From assembly GCA_003550305.1 (NCBI GenBank), contig QKYT01000067.1, positions 144,007 to 208,006 of the forward strand: DNA of 64,000 nt, written 5' to 3'. This document shows, one piece after another, positions 58,692 to 64,000 of this stretch (its first letter is position 1; each line of letters opens with the position of its first letter). Under the pieces are notes generated by a model. It was not told the origin of the DNA. It did no database searches and saw only the letters and a list, made by a program, of their open reading frames with translations. Origin of the DNA: Glomus cerebriforme. Its lineage: Eukaryota; Glomeromycota; Glomeromycetes; Glomerales; Glomeraceae. The position numbers were made by a program, and so were the translations under genes.

Positions 58692-59122
58692 ATGCGAGCA
58701 TTTCCCAGAAAACGATTAAATCAACCGCCCATATATCGAGCAATAAAGAAACATCCGTTTTTATTCTTTGGTCTTCCATTAATGGTTCCTATAGTAGGCG
58801 GCTCTTTTGCTTTAAGTTATTTAACGCAAACTAGATATGATTTACATGAAAATAAAACTAAAAGGGTTGGTAAAGAAGAAGAATTACAAATGAGTAAAGA
58901 TAGACAACAAGTTGATTTTCAAAAAGAGTTTAAGGTAAGTTAGACTAATATTTTTGAAGAAAAAGTTGAATTATAAAAAATTATGTACTGTATATTAATT
59001 TAAATGTTTTTTTCCCCTTGGATTAATTTAAGAATTTAGAAGCTACACAAGATGAACTTGATAATTGGGAAATTAAAAGAGTTGAAAGACCTCCTGGCGC
59101 ATTTGATGGAATATTAAGATAG
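58692..59122 (+). CDS. COX16: Cytochrome c oxidase assembly factor Cox16
   Basis: Two exons, 58692-58934 and 59033-59122; 333 nt, 110 residues. HPFLFFGLPLMVPIVGGSFA starts the single membrane helix that follows a basic N-terminal region, as in Cox16 proteins. After it comes a charged segment (RYDLHENKTKRVGKEEELQM) and the family signature ELDNWEIKRVERPPG in exon 2. Cox16 helps insert Cox1/Cox2 during complex IV assembly in the inner mitochondrial membrane. The start at 58692 follows a poly-A run and is the first ATG in frame. Confidence 0.92.
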
Positions 59123-60624
59123 TATCTCCTTATATAGGGATACTGTATTTTGCATAATTACGTATTGTTAATATTTTCGTTTGAATGATTTTATAATTAT
59201 TATTAACTTCAAATTTAAATAAAAATATATATAATAGAATCGGAAAAAATTTAGAATATAAACATTATAGATATGAAAGTTGTTTGAGTACGGTATTAAC
59301 ATAACAACCTTGGCGTAAAATTTTTCGTTCAAAGTTTCTGCGATATTTGTATTTGTGGCATTCTATACTACCAGTTCATTGGCTTAAAGTAAAAAAAAAA
59401 AGAAAGTTATAATGGGAGAGGAATGCAAAGGGAAATGTGAATGTTAAGAAAAAATGCAAGATATGGACAGTAAGATGGAATCAATACAATTACTATCAAT
59501 AGAAAACATATGTAATATCACATTATTCAAGATCTGATTAGCACATCAACTGAAGAATAAACATAAAAGAATCAAGAATTACCATATTGTAAGGAACGAA
59601 TGAGAATGGTACCAACAACCTTTAGGATGGTATTACTGGAAAGATTTAGATTTTATTAGCCTAAATTAGGTCTTACTGCTGGTGTTGGAATGATAGACTT
59701 GTATTCTCGTAATAATGACAAAAGAAGGATTAATTAGCAAGGAAATAAAAACTTGAATTATATGATGGTTTATTGGCTTTTCACAGATTCGCAGAAACAC
59801 AATTTGTAATTTTACCAAAAGATTTACATTTAAATCGCGAAGAAATTGGAAATTTCGATTATCGGGCTATTTCAATTATTTCGAATCTTGGTTGTTTTTA
59901 CCCATTAACTCAAAATACAACTAAAATCAATTGTTATAAAATTATCATACAACAATATTTTCATCAAAATCTGAAAAGAAAAATGGACCGGATGGAATCA
60001 GTCTTGAATTAAATAAGCAATAGAACTATATAAAAAATGTTGATCCGTGTCATGTTTATATTTTTCGATCATGTAGCAGATTCACGGAGTTTTTACAGAA
60101 ATATGGAATTATTCGGATAATATTCTGCTCTCTAGAGAGCAAAATTTGCTGGGAAACGAGAAATAATTTTTATTTTTTCCTTATATGTATAAACTTATTT
60201 TTCATGGTTGTTCTATATTATTCTACTTATTAATTGAAATATACAGTATAGTCATGCTTTTAGGGATTATAATGGCACACTTAGTGCAACACCATTTCAT
60301 TATATCAATATAAGGATGTGAGGGAAGTCCTAAAGATGGTTAAGATTAATATAATATTTATTAAATAAAAGGAACCAATAAAAACAAAGATCAAGAAAAA
60401 TGAAAGGAAACCCGAAAATCAACCAAAAAGATACATGAATATTCTATCTTTACAGCTTCGATTGTAGACAGTAATTATGGATCATTGGATCATGTACATC
60501 AAAATAAAAATTTTGATTGTCGATAAATTTGTAGCGTAATAAGTTTAGATAATTAATCATGACTTTACAAAATTATAATTACACGGCCAAATATGATTAG
60601 CCGTTAAGTTTGAACAATTACATC
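59123..60624. other. Spacer, no gene established
   Basis: A frame at 59773-60012 (MAFHRFAETQFVILPKDLHL, then EIGNFDYRAISIISNLGCFY) has a fairly normal protein composition but no recognised domain and no spliced continuation that I could find, so it may be a relic. Nothing else recognised. Confidence 0.35.
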
Positions 60625-60762
60625 GTAACTTCACAGATAATCGCTGATTAACTTCACAATAAGCAATGCACGATTGGTGGATTCTGTCACGTAGTAGCAA
60701 AACCCTAACCAATCATGCATTGCTTTTATCGTGAAGCAATCTCTGATAACCCATGAAGTTAC
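60625..60762. mobile_element. Hairpin MITE, 138 bp
   Basis: Perfect outer arms GTAACTTCA/TGAAGTTAC, then imperfect pairing of TTCACAATAAGCAATGCACG with the complement of CATGCATTGCTTTTATCGTG. The arms are about 54 bp each with a short loop (about 60682-60705). The whole sequence could fold into one hairpin. Confidence 0.7.
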
Positions 60763-61412
60763 TAATATGGAATTCTTCAAGTTTATAAATCGCTTTTTTT
60801 AAAATACGATATTTACATTTCATTTATGAGTTGATTACATAAACTATTTTTACTTATCAACTCTTGACAAAAATCGGTCGTTAAATAGATTTTGTTATAG
60901 AAGCATGATTCGATTCTATATACAGCCAATTACTTCTTGTTTTCAAGATTGTAAAGAATGCAAGACATTTTATTGGTTTTGTCCCTCGGACTTCCGGAAT
61001 TCGGACTTTCGAACAATATCTTATTTGACATGAGAGGATTAATTTGGAATTGAATTTTATTAATCTGTAATACTGGTATGATTCGGCAAAAAACGAAATG
61101 ATCTTTATTGTTTGCTCTTTCAAGTTAAAACATTAACTTTTTATAATGATATTTGAAATACTGTATTTTATTGAAAATAAACACACTTAAAAATAAGCAC
61201 CACTCCAACCTTTTCATCCAAAAATCCTTACAAAAAAATGAGGTGCTTATTTTCGATAAAATATTGGAGTATAATATGTTTTTTTACTTTCAACAAATAG
61301 CATTATGAGGAAAAATGGGAAAAATCGTATTTCAGTGAACTTGTACCCATATCTTTCAAAAAGGTCAGCATCATATGAGTGTACTATTAATGATTCCAAA
61401 AAACTTGACTCG
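60763..61412. other. Spacer, nothing firm
   Basis: The 80-codon minus frame at 60881-61123 is probably random. Around 61185-61270 an AATAAGCACCACTCC ... GAGGTGCTTATTTTC pair is inverted over about 70 bp, a second small hairpin repeat. Confidence 0.4.
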
Positions 61413-62653
61413 TTAATAGTTGTAATATCTTGTAATTGAATCCAATAGATTGTAACTCATGACAAATGAAATCATATAATTCTCCCAAAGTGTTGTCTTT
61501 AAAATAGTGGCATTAACTCCATTAGGATTATGTATAAAAGTACTATTTGGAGAAATATAGGGGATAGGAGTTGTCTCAATATTATTAAACAATATGGTTG
61601 CCATATGTGATATTTGCGAAATAGATGTTGCAGATGGAATTCATGTATTGTGAAGGTTATGATAATCGTCAATACAACCAATAAGAAGATTGTTNGANTA
61701 TAATAAAATATATAATTAGTATTATGATTTTAAAATTAAAATTAATTTAATTTAAAAAAGCTTACATGACTATTAATATATGTACAAACGCTTAATNTAT
61801 GATTATCTGCATTTTTTTTAAGCGTATTATAAGTAGTTTGATATGTTGAACTCATCCCCATATTGGCTAAAGTGTTAATGCCATTTTTTGAAGTTCCTGA
61901 CCCCACCATGAGAAGTCCTACAGCCATTTTTGTTCCACTAACTTGTTTGTTATGTAATGCTGCCATTTGATAGCATAACATCATTACTTTTTGCTTAAGT
62001 ATCTGTTGTATTGCCTGATTTTTCTGCATAGGATTCATGGATTGGAATAAAATATCAAAAAACCACGCATCTTGATATCACGACTTTCGATTAATTCCAC
62101 AAATTTTATTGGATCAAAAATAGACAAATTCCCTTCTTTTTGATATTGGTATAGTATACTCGTCATACAAGCCACTTGATCGCCAAAGAATTGTGAAAAT
62201 CTTGTGGTTTCTATTCATATTAAATTTAATTAATAATAATGTTATATACGCTAATGCATTTAACATTACCATTAGTTAAAGTTTCTTGTGCCTTAGTCAT
62301 ATATTCTTCCAATTCCAATTCTAAGTCTTTAACACGTTGCTATAAAACTTCTATACTGCTTGTATTATTCAATAAATCATAATACACATCTTCTCTTAAA
62401 CAAACATTTTTGGCTCCTTTGTAAGATAAATCTTTATCAGCATATTTTCTCTTGGATTTTGATATATTACGCTTATAAGAAACCAGTTCATTATAATGTT
62501 TTATACAAAATAGATCATTCACTTGCAATTGGACTGTTAGCGAAGAATTTTTGTAAGTGCCTCTGAGGTTAATTTTTGGAACTTTTCAATGATATTTTGC
62601 AGTCCGCAAACTGCACAAGGTCCATTATTTCGCTTATAAAAACCTCTTGTCAT
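61413..62653 (-). pseudogene. Decayed member of a dispersed gene family
   Basis: Read on the minus strand from ATG at 62653: MTRGFYKRNNGPCAVCGLQN, a frameshift, then QVNDLFCIKHYNELVSYKRN, a stop, a coiled coil (RVKDLELELEEYMTKAQETL), AWFFDILFQSMNPMQKNQAI, QKVMMLCYQMAALHNKQVSG, TKMAVGLLMVGSGTSKNGIN, and finally DDYHNLHNT-stop-IPSATSIS and NNIETTPIPYISPNSTFIHN. Undetermined bases lie at 61695, 61698 and 61798. The TGA in the DDYHNLHNT context stands where CGA is likely. The order suggests one protein of a repetitive family that I cannot name with certainty. Confidence 0.6.
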
Positions 62654-62894
62654 CGCAATTAAGAGAAATCTAACCTAAAGTCAGAACTGTTCAAACTGAA
62701 ACTAGATCTTGGTTGAGAAAAGACTGCTGAGCTTTCGTAAAAAATTTGAAAAAATGTTATTATGTGATTTTATAGTAAGCCTTTTTTCCTTTAAAATAAC
62801 GCATTACATATATTTGCCAATCACGTAAAATTAAATCACATGACAAATAAATTAGCCAATAATACAGATTTTTACCTAGGTATGGATTTTAATT
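62654..62894. other. Short spacer, nothing identified
   Basis: No frame or repeat recognised; AT-rich near 62740-62830. Confidence 0.35.
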
Positions 62895-63165
62895 AACTTT
62901 AGAAACTGTATTTACTAATGTTCCTTTCATTTTTTTGAAGTTTTGGCTTCACTGGATATTCAATCGTGGGGTATTCATTTTCTTTCTTTTTTTTAGATTT
63001 TGGCTCTCTCGATATTCAAATCACGTGATGTAGGTTTTTTTTTATAAAGTTCTTTGAATTGGCATTAGGAACTGTTTATTAATGTTCCTTTCATTTTTTT
63101 TTTGTAATTTTTGACTTCTCTGGATATTCAGACGCAGGTAGACATTTTCTTAACTTTAGTTACTT
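62895..63165. repeat. Degenerate tandem repeat, about two and a half units
   Basis: Words AACTGT(A)TT(T)A(C)TAATGTTCC, TTTCATTTTTTTG and TTCTCTGGATATTCAGACG recur at about 62905-62985, 62985-63035 and 63068-63165. Includes one CACGTG (ATCACGTGATG at 63022). No gene. Confidence 0.55.
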
Positions 63166-63879
63166 CAATATTTTTAAAAAAAAGTATTTTCATGTTATAT
63201 TAAAAAATGTCCATTATTTACATAGATAGTATTTTCATTATTCTTTATGTTTTTAGCACCCAAGTTTAGTTTCGCTCATCTAAGCTATCTATATACTAAC
63301 ACATCCTAACATTTAATCCAATTTCCATTTATCATAATTAGCAAAGGGTATTTTACGTACGTAATATACAGAACTTTTAGGATGTTTAGGACCACCTTAT
63401 TTTTAATAATACTAGCATTTACCTGTTGATTACATTAACAGTTTATCAATAATATTTATAGCTTAAAAATATATATAAAATAAAAATTTAATTATATTTT
63501 ATAACAAAAAATTTTTATTAAAAATTTCTGGATATACAACATTATGAGTATAATTAATTAAATTTGTATTATCTCCTAATTGTTTATTATAATAATAAGA
63601 ATTTTTAAATTTTTTTTTTGATGTTAATTGTCCATAAAAAAATACAACCCAATTTAATGACTATCCTTGAGAATCCCCAAAATACATTCATTACTTCTTT
63701 TAAAAAATTTTTAGGTTGGTGGATTGGTTTTTTTTCTTTTCCTTTTTAAGTGGGTTTCTTTTCTTTCTTATTTCCTCTTCTTTCTTTTAAAATAATAAGA
63801 AAATAATAAGAAAAAAAAAAATAAAAAAATATTATTTATAGTTTTATAAATTATAAACAAAAAAAAAATCAAAAATCAA
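63166..63879. other. AT-rich spacer, no gene seen
   Basis: Poly-A and poly-T runs at 63180, 63610 and 63810-63870. No frame of note on either strand. Confidence 0.4.
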
Positions 63880-63909
63880 TTCGTTATCATACATCAGGTT
63901 CTGGGTTTA

Positions 63910-64000
63910 GATTTCGACGGCGGCTCTTCATTTTGGTGGTCTTAGATCTCTCATTTATCTTTTTTCAACGGCAGCTCTTTGTTTTGGTGGCCTTTGGATT
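63910..64000. repeat. Start of a GACGGCGGCTCTTC-type repeat cut by the window end
   Basis: Two copies: TTCGACGGCGGCTCTTCATT with TTGGTGGTCTTAGAT, and TCAACGGCAGCTCTTTGTTT with TTGGTGGCCTTTGGATT. More GC-rich than the surroundings. Continuation lies outside the window. Confidence 0.6.

Noticed and set aside
60881..61123. 80-codon minus-strand frame
   Set aside because: No recognised domain and no exon continuation; composition could be random for this region.
1..64000. tRNA or rRNA genes
   Set aside because: I looked for T-loop (GTTCGA) and conserved rRNA words by eye and found none convincing; a tRNA scan would be needed to exclude them.

Overview
This is a strongly AT-rich eukaryotic nuclear contig. 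It has one long run of N (18663-19522) and several single n positions. Intact genes carry many short GT-AG introns. They include fungal mitochondrial factors (Hem25, Mgr2, Cox16), an ING-type PHD protein and a MATH-BTB protein. Together with the dense decayed repeat families, this best fits an arbuscular mycorrhizal fungus (Glomeromycotina, Rhizophagus-like). The species is an inference, based partly on remembered resemblance of several relic families to Rhizophagus repeats; no search was run.

Layout. 1-11 kb is a gene island: a MATH-BTB gene (minus), a repeat-rich spacer, a 10-exon FERRY3/C12orf4 homologue (minus), and, divergent from it, RUT1, a gene for a RING-like + ubiquitin-like + TerD-like protein (RUT is my working label). 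12-24 kb is a repeat sea: a foldback-like element holding an exon-like tandem array, a dead Tc1/mariner element with a nested MITE, minisatellites, the assembly gap, a MITE and a 679-bp non-autonomous transposon. 24-28.5 kb holds two more complete RUT genes in divergent orientation with a rotted RUT fragment between them. 29-50 kb is a transposon and relic graveyard: a second Tc1 element, a MULE with long terminal inverted repeats, decayed dispersed families (coiled-coil, kinase-like, RING-like), a second array of exon-like repeats and telomere-like tracts. 50-59 kb is a second gene island: ING, a broken PB1-domain gene, HEM25, MGR2, a small secreted protein and COX16. 59-64 kb returns to repeats and a decayed family member.

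How the genes fit together. HEM25 (mitochondrial glycine import for haem), MGR2 (TIM23 translocase) and COX16 (complex IV assembly) all serve mitochondria but are spaced and stranded as independent eukaryotic genes. FERRY3 belongs to a Rab5-endosome mRNA-carrier complex in animals. MATH-BTB and the RUT proteins both point to ubiquitin ligase functions. The most unusual content is the RUT family: three intact paralogues with the same three introns join a RING-like zinc module, a full ubiquitin fold and a domain resembling bacterial TerD stress proteins. All splice models below were read by eye; for each intact multi-exon gene the exon lengths sum to a multiple of three.
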